Origin: an uncultured Arcanobacterium sp.
GTDB lineage: Bacteria > Actinomycetota > Actinomycetes > Actinomycetales > Actinomycetaceae
Length of the DNA stretch: 64,000 bases
Reading direction: 5' to 3'
NCBI GenBank assembly: GCA_945874735.1
Contig: CAMCHI010000001.1
Location: 62,001 to 126,000, forward strand
The position numbers and the translations under genes are program-made. Below, piece after piece: positions 18,881-28,805 of the stretch. Every line of letters starts with the position of its first letter. Position 1 is the first letter of the stretch. The notes under the pieces are model-generated. The model was not told the DNA's origin. It saw only the letters and a list, made by a program, of their open reading frames with translations, and did no database searches.

Positions 18881-21181
18881 GTGCAGATAAAGGAAATAGT
18901 ATTTATGGGTGAAATGCCACAGCAGCCAAGAGCGGATCGAGCTACTCTCTCTGCAGGCGAACAGGTAACGGAGGTATCGTTACCAGATATGTCGCGTTTA
19001 GCAAAAAACGAGGAGCAAAATAGCCGTACTGGGCGGGATACTAAAGGTAATTTCAGAAAAGCACCAGCAGATAAAGACGCAAAAAAGTCGCGCCGGAGTC
19101 GCTTTTTACAAGAGTTGGAACGCTTAGAGCAGGAAAGCAAACAAAACGACTCGAAAGGTTCGGCTAAACCACCGGCCACGAAACGGCGGCGATTTATAAG
19201 TTTTGGAATTGCTTTGCTAGTAGCAGGATTAGCTACGTTCTGGTTTTTTAATCCAGGTGGTTTCACTTCGATTAAAACTTCAGAAGGTAAGCAAGTATTA
19301 GCAGGGCAAAATATCGACCGCGTACAAGTAACGGACGGTACTCAGTTAGTACAAGTATGGCTAACTAAAGAATTTATACCCACTAAAGCAGACGGCTCTA
19401 AAATGCGGGCCACTAAGAAAGTGCAATTCCAATATGTACGTCCGGAAGCAGAAGAAATTGCGCAGTTAGTTGTTAAGGCAAAAACTAAGAACGGTTATAA
19501 TTCTTTAGTTCCACAACAATCTTTCTTAGGTTCACTCTTCACTTTGCTGCTACCAATGTTGATTTTATTGGTAGTAATCGTGTGGTTATTCCCGCGTTTA
19601 CAAGGCGGTATGAGTAATTTTGGAAAAGTAAAACGGGAAGCCTGGCATACGGATCGGCCAACGGTCACTTTTGCAGATGTAGCGGGCGCAGACGAAGCAG
19701 TGGAAGAACTGCGAGAAATTAAAGAATTTATTGACTCCCCAGAAAAGTTTGAGAAGATGGGAGCACGTATTCCTAAAGGCGTGCTTTTGTATGGCCCTCC
19801 AGGTACAGGTAAGACTTTACTGGCAAAAGCTGTGGCAGGAGAAGCTGGAGTACCATTTTTCAATATCTCTGCTTCAGAATTTGTGGAAATGTTTGTGGGT
19901 GTGGGTGCTTCGCGAGTTCGTGACTTGTTTGAGAAGGCAAAAAAGAGCGCTCCGGCCATTATTTTCGTAGACGAAATTGATGCTGTGGGTCGTAACCGAG
20001 GCTCTGGTATTGGAGGCGGTAATGATGAGCGAGAACAGACTCTAAACCAGCTCCTAGTAGAAATGGACGGCTTCGATGCGCACACGAATGTGATTGTAAT
20101 TGCGGCTACTAACCGTCCAGATGTGTTAGATCCAGCTTTGCTCCGTCCGGGACGTTTCGATCGGCAAATCGGAGTAGACGTGCCCGATCTGAAAGGACGC
20201 GAACAAATTCTTGCAGTACACAGTAAAGGCAAGCCTTTAGCAACAGACATTTCACTATATAGTATCGCGAAAGGAACGCCTGGTTTTTCGGGTGCTGATT
20301 TAGCAAACTTGCTTAATGAAGCGGCTTTGCTGGCTGCACGGCGTGATCATACCGTGGTTGACGAAAGTGATATTGATGAAGCAATTGATCGTGTAATTGC
20401 AGGACCACAGCGGCGAACGCGCGTAATGAATGCTAAAGAAAAACGCATGACAGCTTATCATGAAGGTGGTCATGCGGTAGCAGCTGCTGCGCTTAATCAC
20501 ACTGATCCGGTCACTAAGGTTACTATTTTGCCACGTGGACGTGCATTGGGTTACACCATGGTGATGCCAACGGAAGATAAGTTCTCCACTTCTCGCAATG
20601 AACTATTAGACCAGATGGTTTATGCCATGGGCGGTAGAATTGCAGAAGAAATTGTGTTCCATGATCCGTCTACTGGAGCTTCTAACGATATTCAAAAAGC
20701 TACCCATATTGCACGCAAGATGGTATTAGAATACGGTATGAGCGCGCGCGTGGGTACGGTACGACTAGTGCCAGATGATTCTGATCCTCTCACCCGCGGA
20801 GGCGGAGGTAATGGCCGTTCTTATTCGGAAGATCTAGCTAAATTAGTGGACGCAGAAATTGCGCAATTACTAGAACAAGCTAATCAAGAAGCATGGGAGT
20901 TACTGAATCAAAATCGCGATATTTTAGATCAGTTAGCGGCACTTTTGCTAGAAAAAGAAACCGTATTGGAAAAAGAACTCACCCAGCTATTCCAAGGCAT
21001 TAAGAAAGCGCAACCACGTCAGCAGTGGCTATCTTCTCCGGATCGCCCAGTATCTGACTTACCACCTGTGCCTTTCCCTGACGCAGAGGGTGTTGATAAG
21101 GATATTGTGCAGCCAGAAGAATCAGCTACCCCGCTTTCCGATATAGGAGGAGAGACAAATGGCCAGTCCGCTCAACAGTGA
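18881..21181 (+). CDS. ftsH: ATP-dependent zinc metalloprotease FtsH, with a long N-terminal extension
   Basis: [31 protein letters not shown] region, [12 protein letters not shown] zinc motif; GTG start with GGAG SD. Confidence 0.96.
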   Translation: MQIKEIVFMGEMPQQPRADRATLSAGEQVTEVSLPDMSRLAKNEEQNSRTGRDTKGNFRKAPADKDAKKSRRSRFLQELERLEQESKQNDSKGSAKPPATKRRRFISFGIALLVAGLATFWFFNPGGFTSIKTSEGKQVLAGQNIDRVQVTDGTQLVQVWLTKEFIPTKADGSKMRATKKVQFQYVRPEAEEIAQLVVKAKTKNGYNSLVPQQSFLGSLFTLLLPMLILLVVIVWLFPRLQGGMSNFGKVKREAWHTDRPTVTFADVAGADEAVEELREIKEFIDSPEKFEKMGARIPKGVLLYGPPGTGKTLLAKAVAGEAGVPFFNISASEFVEMFVGVGASRVRDLFEKAKKSAPAIIFVDEIDAVGRNRGSGIGGGNDEREQTLNQLLVEMDGFDAHTNVIVIAATNRPDVLDPALLRPGRFDRQIGVDVPDLKGREQILAVHSKGKPLATDISLYSIAKGTPGFSGADLANLLNEAALLAARRDHTVVDESDIDEAIDRVIAGPQRRTRVMNAKEKRMTAYHEGGHAVAAAALNHTDPVTKVTILPRGRALGYTMVMPTEDKFSTSRNELLDQMVYAMGGRIAEEIVFHDPSTGASNDIQKATHIARKMVLEYGMSARVGTVRLVPDDSDPLTRGGGGNGRSYSEDLAKLVDAEIAQLLEQANQEAWELLNQNRDILDQLAALLLEKETVLEKELTQLFQGIKKAQPRQQWLSSPDRPVSDLPPVPFPDAEGVDKDIVQPEESATPLSDIGGETNGQSAQQ

Positions 21182-21866
21182 TGATATGGTCAGTGGCAAT
21201 GATGCGTTAAAATCGCAGGAATGTGCCACGGCAGTGCCCATAGCAGAAGTAGCGCACGATTCAATGGCAGAGCATTCTTTGACACAAACCCCTGCACGCG
21301 TTTATGACGAAGCCGGGGTAGAGAAAGCAATCTATGATTTCTTAGTGGCGGTGGGAGAAGACCCACAGCGAGAAGGGCTGCGGGAAACTCCAGCTAGAGT
21401 GGCACGCGCCTATCGGGAAATTTTTGCTGGTCTACATACTGATCCGAATCTAGCTCTGCAAACTACTTTTGATATTGGGCATCAAGAGCTGATTTTGGTG
21501 CGAGATATTCCATTTTATTCTGTCTGTGAGCATCATTTGCTGCCTTTTTACGGCACTGCTCATGTGGGATATATTCCAGGAGCAGACGGGCGAGTTACGG
21601 GGCTTTCCAAATTAGCTCGTATTGTGGAAGCCTATGCGCGCCGTCCGCAAATTCAAGAGCGTATTACCACGGAAGTAGCTACCGCTTTAGAGCAAAACTT
21701 GCAGGTTAAAGGGGTAATAGTGGTGATTGAAGCTGAACATATGTGTATGGCTATGCGTGGAGTGCAAAAACCGGGTTCGCGTACTGTGACTTCTGCTGTG
21801 CGGGGAGTGCTACGGGAGTCAGCTTCGCGTGCTGAAGCCATGAGCTTAATTATGCAAGGAAAGTAA
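21159..21866 (+). CDS. folE: GTP cyclohydrolase I
   Basis: [17 protein letters not shown]-like motif ([27 protein letters not shown]); aggaggag SD; overlaps the ftsH 3' end. Confidence 0.95.
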   Translation: MASPLNSDDMVSGNDALKSQECATAVPIAEVAHDSMAEHSLTQTPARVYDEAGVEKAIYDFLVAVGEDPQREGLRETPARVARAYREIFAGLHTDPNLALQTTFDIGHQELILVRDIPFYSVCEHHLLPFYGTAHVGYIPGADGRVTGLSKLARIVEAYARRPQIQERITTEVATALEQNLQVKGVIVVIEAEHMCMAMRGVQKPGSRTVTSAVRGVLRESASRAEAMSLIMQGK

Positions 21867-21870
21867 GGCC

Positions 21871-22686
21871 ATGAACACGCAAGTAATGGGCATTCTAAAC
21901 GTCACTCCTGATTCGTTTTCCGATGGAGGAGCTTGGGATAATGCCCAAGCAGCTATTGCGCATGGGCTATCTTTGATTTCTGCTGGTGCAACTATTATCG
22001 ACATTGGGGGAGAGTCCACCCGTCTAGGTGCAAGAGCAGTAGATCCACAAACAGAATGGGAACGTATTGCACTACCTGTTAAACATTTAGCTGAGCAGGT
22101 AACGGTGTCGGTAGATACTTATCATGCGCAAACTGCTATTAAGGCAGTGGAGGCGGGAGCACAAATCATTAATGACGTTACTGGCGGTCGTGCAGATGCA
22201 CAAATGTTTGCTACCGTAGCTGAATTGGGATGCGATTATGTATTGCAACATAGTCGAGGGAATTCACAAACTATGAATGATTTAGCTTCCTATCCGCAAG
22301 GAGTGGTAGCAGAAGTAATAGCTGAATTATTAGCGCAACGAGAAAAAGCTTTAGCGGCCGGTATTAAAGTAGAGCAGATTATTTTGGACCCAGGTTTAGG
22401 TTTTGCCAAACTTGGGGAGCAGGATTGGGAACTGTTAGCGGGTATTGAGCAGCTACAAGCCTTAGGGCATCGAGTATTAGTAGGGCCTTCTCGTAAGCGT
22501 TTTGTGATGGCAATAGCCGGAGCTGAATCTACTCCAGTTCAGCGGGATACTGCTACAGCAATGTTGGCAGGCTGGTTGAGTCAGCAAAATGTGTGGGCAG
22601 TGCGTGTGCATAATGTGTCGGCTTCTGTGCAAGCAATTAATGCGATAGCTAAAATAAATCGGCTACAAACCGGAAAACTCCAATAA
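21871..22686 (+). CDS. folP: Dihydropteroate synthase
   Basis: MGILNVTPDSFSDGG, IIDIGGESTRLGA, DPGLGFAK. Confidence 0.96.
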   Translation: MNTQVMGILNVTPDSFSDGGAWDNAQAAIAHGLSLISAGATIIDIGGESTRLGARAVDPQTEWERIALPVKHLAEQVTVSVDTYHAQTAIKAVEAGAQIINDVTGGRADAQMFATVAELGCDYVLQHSRGNSQTMNDLASYPQGVVAEVIAELLAQREKALAAGIKVEQIILDPGLGFAKLGEQDWELLAGIEQLQALGHRVLVGPSRKRFVMAIAGAESTPVQRDTATAMLAGWLSQQNVWAVRVHNVSASVQAINAIAKINRLQTGKLQ

Positions 22687-22720
22687 AATTAGGTAAAGAA
22701 GCGCCAAAGGAGGATAGCTC

Positions 22721-23644
22721 ATGGGTATGCAAACTGATTGGATTAAGCTGACCGGAGTGACTGCCTGGGGTACGCATGGCGTTTTAACTACCGAGCATCT
22801 GACCCCGCAGCCTTTTGTGGTAGATGTGGAATATGAGGTCGTGACGGAGCTGGCTTACAAAAGTGACGATATTGCTTACACGGTTTCTTATGCGCAAGTG
22901 GCACAAATCGTGGTAGATAATATCACGGGTGCGCATTGTGATTTGCTAGAAACTTTAGCTCAGCATATTGCACAAGATGTTCTGCGTTTAGGAGTGCGGG
23001 AAGTGGTGGTGCGGGTGCATAAACCGCAAGCGCCCATTGAACACACTTTCCAAGATGTGAGTGTGCAAGTACGTCGTAGTGCTCTTATTAAAAAAGCGAA
23101 TGGTTCATTTGAATACGTATTAGGCTTAGGGGCGAATTTAGGGGAGTCTAATAAAACTATTGAGTTAGCAATAAAGGCACTAGAAGAATACGAGGTAGAG
23201 GTATTAAGGGTGTCAAGCCTGTATCAAAGTATGCCTATTTTGCGTCCGGAGCAGGAAGTGCAGCCCGATTATTGTAATGCGGTAGTGCTAGTGCGCACTT
23301 CTTACGCTCCTTTGGAGTTTTTAGAGCAAGTTGCACAGGAAATTGAGTTTCAGTTTGGACGAACTCGCACGGAATCTTGGGGCGCACGTACTTTAGATAT
23401 AGATATATTGCAGGCACGAAAACGCACTATGCAAGGTCAATGGGAAGAAATTATTAGTAGTGATGTGGAGCTAACTTTGCCGCATCCGCAAGTGAGGGCA
23501 CGCCGGTTTGTGTTGGAGCCTTGGTTGGAGATAGAGCCTACGGCAGTGGTGGATGGAGAATCTTTAAGCAGTTATCTGCCCGCTACCTTATACCAAGATT
23601 TGCATAAAATATCCGCAGAAAATAAGGGAGTAGATAACAGATGA
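22721..23644 (+). CDS. folBK: Bifunctional dihydroneopterin aldolase / HPPK (FolB-FolK fusion)
   Basis: N-terminal TDWIKLTGVTAWGTHGVL..FVVDVEYEV (FolB) fused to VLGLGANLGES..FGRTRTESWGARTLDIDIL (FolK) in one frame. Confidence 0.94.
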   Translation: MGMQTDWIKLTGVTAWGTHGVLTTEHLTPQPFVVDVEYEVVTELAYKSDDIAYTVSYAQVAQIVVDNITGAHCDLLETLAQHIAQDVLRLGVREVVVRVHKPQAPIEHTFQDVSVQVRRSALIKKANGSFEYVLGLGANLGESNKTIELAIKALEEYEVEVLRVSSLYQSMPILRPEQEVQPDYCNAVVLVRTSYAPLEFLEQVAQEIEFQFGRTRTESWGARTLDIDILQARKRTMQGQWEEIISSDVELTLPHPQVRARRFVLEPWLEIEPTAVVDGESLSSYLPATLYQDLHKISAENKGVDNR

Positions 23645-24183
23645 GCAATTTACAGCCCCTAAACCCTACTCCAGATCCGCGGTCAAACCGTCCTATTGGA
23701 ACTACTTCTGGGTGGACATTGTGCACAATTATATTGGTGACGGGAGTAGTTGCGTTTTTGGTGATGGATTTATGGTTACTGCATGGAAATAACCCCGTAC
23801 TTATTCCAGCGGGAAGCTTTTTAGTATTGCTATTAATGGCTGGAGTTTTATTAGGATTTGGGCAACAAATTCGTCGCTACAAACAAGGAAAAGGCAAAAT
23901 CACCAGTATTTTTGCAAGCCGGATTTGGTTGCTTGCGCAGGCTGCTTCCCGCACGGGAGCTATTTTAAGCGGAATAAGTGCTGGTATTTTAGGGTCATAT
24001 CAGCTAGCGCCTGACACCGTATTTTTATGGGAACAAAGTAAATACTTTGCCTTGGTAGCTTTTTCTGCATTGTTATTTTGTGCGACGGGATGGCTGGTGG
24101 AGTATTGGTGTCGTGTAGATGATGATCCGGAAAATGAAGGCAAAGAAACAGATAATACTGGTTATTTGCAATCTAGGTGTTGA
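23641..24183 (+). CDS. DUF3180 family membrane protein
   Basis: Four predicted TM segments; position directly after folK, as in other actinobacteria; ATGA overlap. Confidence 0.75.
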   Translation: MSNLQPLNPTPDPRSNRPIGTTSGWTLCTIILVTGVVAFLVMDLWLLHGNNPVLIPAGSFLVLLLMAGVLLGFGQQIRRYKQGKGKITSIFASRIWLLAQAASRTGAILSGISAGILGSYQLAPDTVFLWEQSKYFALVAFSALLFCATGWLVEYWCRVDDDPENEGKETDNTGYLQSRC

Positions 24184-24313
24184 GTTGCGAAATTTAGCTC
24201 TGTATATGTGAGCAGGTTAAATACCGTTTTAGGAAAATGAGTAGAACAATACTGCTCGTTTCTTAATGCTAAACTGGATAAGTAAGTTTTTAATCTAACT
24301 GAAAAGGGACAGC

Positions 24314-24820
24314 ATGAAACTTGTACTGGGTTCAGATCTGGAATTTGTGCCAGTAGATGCAAAGTATTTTCGAGTACTACGGATTAGTTCAATGATTTGG
24401 ACTGCAGTGTTTTTCTTGCCGTCTTTAGCAATTGTGTTACTGATTTTGCATGAAAACAGTTTTACTTTCCCGAGTATTTTATTTCTATTAATACCGCTGA
24501 CAATTCTAACACTGGGAATCTGGGGGCTTTATATCGCTAAGCGACGTGCGCGTGCTTTAGGATATATCGAGTTAGATGATGAACTAATTGTGCGAAAAGG
24601 CGTTATTTTCCAAAAAATGGAAGTAGTGCCTTATGGCAGAATGCAACAAGTTACCATTAATGCTGGCCCGTTATTAAATCGCTACAAGTTGGCAGAAATT
24701 AAACTTTTAACGGCGGCTATGGGAAGTGATGTGACTATTCCTGGACTATCTCGTGCAGAAGCAGAACATTTACGGATTAAGCTAACTGAGTTGGGCACAG
24801 CTCAAATGGAAGGTTTGTGA
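24314..24820 (+). CDS. Bacterial PH-domain membrane protein (bPH2, YdbS-like)
   Basis: Two TM helices followed by ELDDELIVRKGVIFQKMEVVPYGRMQQVTI. Confidence 0.8.
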   Translation: MKLVLGSDLEFVPVDAKYFRVLRISSMIWTAVFFLPSLAIVLLILHENSFTFPSILFLLIPLTILTLGIWGLYIAKRRARALGYIELDDELIVRKGVIFQKMEVVPYGRMQQVTINAGPLLNRYKLAEIKLLTAAMGSDVTIPGLSRAEAEHLRIKLTELGTAQMEGL

Positions 24821-26514
24821 GAACTAAGTTGGTCGATTCGGTAGAAAAAGATACAGATTTAACTGTGGATAGTGCAGAAAAAATGACAGAAAGTGCCGCG
24901 TTGGCATTTAGTGCAGATAGCGCCACGCAACTTACCCCTCAAGATTGGCATAAGTTACACCCAATTACCCCGCTAGCCCAGTTGGGTAAATTTTGGTTAG
25001 CTATTGTCTTGGCTTTGTTTGCCTTTATTTCTAATATGGTAGAAACTGGGGCTATTTCTGATATTAAGGAAGTTTTTACTAAGTTTGAGCGCTTGGAGTA
25101 CGTGGCATTAATTGTGTCAGGTGTTTTACTAGGAATTAGCTTGTTGGTTGTGCTATTTTCTTGGTTGGTATGGCGCAAGATGAGTTATGCAGTAGTGAAC
25201 TCAGGGGTACATTATCGTACTGGTATTTTTTTTAAGAAGCATGCTCAGCTAAGATGGGACCGCATTCAAACTATCGAAATTGAACAGCGTCTTTTAGGAC
25301 GGTTGTTTGGTTTAGGAGCAGTCAAAATATCTTCTGGGGCTGGCGATGAAGATGTTAGTTTAGAGTTACTTAAACTTGCACAATGTGGTAAGTTACGAGC
25401 TGAATTATTGCGTATCTTGGAGTTAGCACGCCAAGGTTTACCGTTCCAAGTTGAATTGCAAGCAGACGGTTCGTTTGCGGCTAAAGTAGATTCGGTTGAT
25501 GCAGAAGTTTTAATGGCTGCTACGAGCGCCCAGCCCATGCGTTTAGAAGACATGAAGATGCAGGTATTCACTTCCGATACTGCTCCGCATTTAGACGCTG
25601 ATGATTTAGCTGATGATCAGTTAGTATATGAGCTACCTTTAAGTAGAGTTATTTTAGGGAGCTTAGTTGATAGTCGTACTTTAGTGATTATCTTTATTTT
25701 CCTGCCTGGTTTCTTATTGCCTTACTTATTAAACTACAGTGGCGTTAGTATTATTGCCTTGATTTTTGCGGGATTTTCTTTATTTACTACGCTGTTTGGC
25801 ATGATTAGTGCCGAGTTTGGTACGCGTATTTATGTTTCCGATAATGGTTTACGGAAGCGCTCTGGATTATTAACAGTTAAAACACGTACTTTCCCGCCAC
25901 AAAGAATTCATGCTATCCAAATAAACCAGCCGATGTTGTGGCGTTGTTTCAACTGGTGGTCTATTAAAATTGCGGTCGCCGGGGAAGGACTCTTAGAAGA
26001 AAATACCAGTGTAAATACATATTTTGCGATGGCTTGTAAGCCGGAAGAAGCCTTGCGTTTGCTTTGGTATTTAATCCCTGACTTAGGAGCTGAAGATAAT
26101 CAAGCGCTTCTAAAAGAAGCGTTAGAAGGACGCAACTCTGGGCAGTATTTCCAAGGCACTTCTTCGTCTGCTCGCTGGATTGATCCAGTTACCCATACTG
26201 GTAAAGGAATATACGTAAACGAAAAGATATTTGCAGTGCGTTTTGGACGCTTAGGGCGTACAGTTTCCTTAACGTTACAAGACCATATTCAGTCGATGTG
26301 TATTGAAGCTGGCCCGTTAGATCGCAAGCTAGGTTTAGCTACTCTACAGGCTAATATCGTCCATAGTGGAGTGGTGTCTATTGCAAGTAATTTGCCCCGC
26401 GAACTATTAGAAAAAGTTTTATGGCAGCAATCTGTGCTTACTCGTGCTGCGCGGGCAAAAGGAGTTTCGGAAACTTTGCAAGAATGGAAGTTACGAGTAG
26501 GTTTTACTAAGTGA
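24817..26514 (+). CDS. PH-domain-containing membrane protein with repeated bPH2 units (YdbT-like)
   Basis: Repeated YRTGIFFKKHAQLRWDRIQTIEIEQRLLGRLFGLG and LRKRSGLLTVKTRTFPPQRIHAIQINQPMLWR; coupled to the previous gene. Confidence 0.82.
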   Translation: MRTKLVDSVEKDTDLTVDSAEKMTESAALAFSADSATQLTPQDWHKLHPITPLAQLGKFWLAIVLALFAFISNMVETGAISDIKEVFTKFERLEYVALIVSGVLLGISLLVVLFSWLVWRKMSYAVVNSGVHYRTGIFFKKHAQLRWDRIQTIEIEQRLLGRLFGLGAVKISSGAGDEDVSLELLKLAQCGKLRAELLRILELARQGLPFQVELQADGSFAAKVDSVDAEVLMAATSAQPMRLEDMKMQVFTSDTAPHLDADDLADDQLVYELPLSRVILGSLVDSRTLVIIFIFLPGFLLPYLLNYSGVSIIALIFAGFSLFTTLFGMISAEFGTRIYVSDNGLRKRSGLLTVKTRTFPPQRIHAIQINQPMLWRCFNWWSIKIAVAGEGLLEENTSVNTYFAMACKPEEALRLLWYLIPDLGAEDNQALLKEALEGRNSGQYFQGTSSSARWIDPVTHTGKGIYVNEKIFAVRFGRLGRTVSLTLQDHIQSMCIEAGPLDRKLGLATLQANIVHSGVVSIASNLPRELLEKVLWQQSVLTRAARAKGVSETLQEWKLRVGFTK

Positions 26515-27416
26515 TAACAACTGGTCGAATGGGTATCGGCATAATTTCTGCCGGTAAAGTAGGAGCAGCACTTGGTAGTGCATTACGTTCGCAAGGGCAT
26601 GCCATTATTGGGGCATATGCTAGTTCCACAGCTTCGCAAGAACGCTTGGAAAGTATGCTACCTGGCGTACCATCTTTGCCAATAGAAACCATTGTGGAAC
26701 GTGCCGAAATGGTGCTCTTAGCAGTGCCAGATGATGCTTTAGCTCCTTTAGTGGCAGGTTTAGCAAAGCTCGGTGCTTGGCAAAGCGGACAAATTGTAGT
26801 GCATACTGCTGGCAGATACGGAGTGCAAGTATTAGATCCGATACGCTCTAGTGGAGCTTTGCCGATTGCTTTGCATCCAGCAATGACGTTTACTGGCACC
26901 TCTTTAGATATTGCTCGTCTACAAGGTTGCCCGTTTGCAGTAACTACCAGTGCAATGTTGCAACCTATTGGCATGGCGCTCGCTGCAGAAATGGGAGGTG
27001 AGCCAGTGGTGATTGCAGAAGCAGACAGAGCCAGTTATCATGCGGCTTTAGCTCACGGTGCCAATCATGTGGTGACGTTACTAGATCAAAGCCGCAGAAT
27101 GCTACAAGAACTAGGTATAAGTGAGCCAGGTAATTTTTTGCGTCCCCTTATTCAAGCTGCTGTAGAAGGAGCTTTAAATTCAGGTGATGCGTTATTGACT
27201 GGCCCAGTAGTGCGCGCTGATTTAGGCACTTTACAGGAACACCAACAAGCTATAAAAGAGCTGAGTGAAAATTGTGTAGAGTTAAGCGCACTGCCTGCTA
27301 CTTACCATGCTCTTTTAGCAGCTACTGCTGTTCGCGCTCAGCAACGAGGGGTTTTAAGTGCTCAGCAAACGGCAGAATTATTAGCGTTAGTAGCAGAATG
27401 GGAAAGTGATAAATAA
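26511..27416 (+). CDS. Rossmann-like plus DUF2520 domain protein
   Basis: IGIISAGKVGAALGSALRSQGH, HPAMTFTGT; position upstream of panC. Confidence 0.88.
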   Translation: MITTGRMGIGIISAGKVGAALGSALRSQGHAIIGAYASSTASQERLESMLPGVPSLPIETIVERAEMVLLAVPDDALAPLVAGLAKLGAWQSGQIVVHTAGRYGVQVLDPIRSSGALPIALHPAMTFTGTSLDIARLQGCPFAVTTSAMLQPIGMALAAEMGGEPVVIAEADRASYHAALAHGANHVVTLLDQSRRMLQELGISEPGNFLRPLIQAAVEGALNSGDALLTGPVVRADLGTLQEHQQAIKELSENCVELSALPATYHALLAATAVRAQQRGVLSAQQTAELLALVAEWESDK

Positions 27417-28256
27417 ATGCAGGTAGTAACCACGGTAGCTGAATTAAAAGAGGCATTGGCTAATCTTTCTCCTCAGCGAGCTTTAGTGATGACGATGGGT
27501 GCTTTGCATGAGGGACATTTATCGTTAGTGCGTAAAGCTAAAGAATTAGGGCAAGCAGTAGTGGTGTCTATTTATGTAAATCCATTACAATTTGGGCCAA
27601 ATGAGGATTATGCAGCTTATCCGCGTCAGTTAGCTCAAGATTTAGAGTTATTAGCGCCTTATGATGTAGATGTTGTATTTGCTCCTAGTGATGAGCAAAT
27701 GTATCGGCGCACTCCTTTAGTGCGCATTGATCCAGGGCCAGTTGCCACTATTTTAGAAGGTAAGACCCGTCCGGGGCATTTTGCGGGGGTATTACAGGTG
27801 GTACATAAAGTATTCAACTTGGTACAGCCGCGCTGGGCGATTTTTGGGCAAAAGGATGCGCAACAGTTAGCATTGATTCGTACCATGGTGACAGATTTAG
27901 ATATGGACTTAGAAATTGTGGCTGCCCCAATTAGGCGAGAATCTTCTGGTCTTGCAATGAGTTCCCGCAATACGTATTTATCTGCGGAGCAAACAGAGGT
28001 AGCGCAAAATTTAAGTAAATCTTTATATTATGGGCAGCAACTAGCCACGCAAGGCTGGTCTGCTCCTCAGATTGCGCAAGCAGTGCGTGAGTATCTGGGG
28101 GAGTATTCGGAAATAAAAATAGATTATGTGGAAGTAGTAGACCCAGAAACTTTCTTGAGTTTAACAGCTGATTATCGCGGAAATGCGCAGATTGTGCTGG
28201 CAGCTTGGGTGGGAACTACTCGTTTGATTGACAATATGGAGGTTGTAATTGGCTGA
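27417..28256 (+). CDS. panC: Pantothenate synthetase
   Basis: [53 protein letters not shown]. Confidence 0.96.
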   Translation: MQVVTTVAELKEALANLSPQRALVMTMGALHEGHLSLVRKAKELGQAVVVSIYVNPLQFGPNEDYAAYPRQLAQDLELLAPYDVDVVFAPSDEQMYRRTPLVRIDPGPVATILEGKTRPGHFAGVLQVVHKVFNLVQPRWAIFGQKDAQQLALIRTMVTDLDMDLEIVAAPIRRESSGLAMSSRNTYLSAEQTEVAQNLSKSLYYGQQLATQGWSAPQIAQAVREYLGEYSEIKIDYVEVVDPETFLSLTADYRGNAQIVLAAWVGTTRLIDNMEVVIG

Positions 28257-28683
28257 GCGAATGCGCACTATGATTAGTGGGAAAATCCACCGTGCTACGG
28301 TGACGGGAGCAGATTTGCACTACGTAGGTTCAATCACGATAGACCAAACATTGTTGCAGGCAGCCGATATTTTACCTGGGGAAAAAGTAACGGTAGTGAA
28401 TGTAAATAACGGGGCACGACTGGAAACTTACACTATTCCTGGTACTCCCGGAGCAGGAGAAATTGTCTTAAATGGAGCAGCGGCTCATCATGTTTCTCCT
28501 GGAGATTTAGTTATTATTATGTGTTATGCGCAAGTGCCAGATACGCAAGCTGCTTCTTTTGAGCCTAAAGTAGTGTTTGTAGATGAAGCAAACAAATTGG
28601 TGGAATTAGGTACACAACCTGGTTTAGTGCCGTCAGACGCCTCTGGTTTGCACTCCTCTGGTATTGAGATTGTGCGTAACTAA
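28249..28683 (+). CDS. panD: Aspartate 1-decarboxylase precursor
   Basis: [25 protein letters not shown] with the Gly-Ser self-cleavage site; overlaps the panC end; exact start uncertain (TTG 28249 or a downstream ATG). Confidence 0.95.
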   Translation: MAERMRTMISGKIHRATVTGADLHYVGSITIDQTLLQAADILPGEKVTVVNVNNGARLETYTIPGTPGAGEIVLNGAAAHHVSPGDLVIIMCYAQVPDTQAASFEPKVVFVDEANKLVELGTQPGLVPSDASGLHSSGIEIVRN

Positions 28684-28805
28684 AATTAAGCAGATAAAAA
28701 CTAGCAACGGCAGATAAAGCGCGATATTGGTTATTTCGACTAATATCACGTCCCAAAATATAGTATCTAAAGGCGAAACTATATACCCTGATTAGAGTGA
28801 ACACT

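Noticed and set aside
19495-20250. 251-aa minus-strand ORF antisense to ftsH
   Set aside because: Lies fully inside the strongly conserved AAA/protease coding region; Ser/Pro/Arg-rich composition typical of a reverse-complement shadow ORF.
26507-26974. 155-aa minus-strand ORF overlapping the DUF2520 gene
   Set aside because: Entirely antisense to a conserved Rossmann domain; no support.
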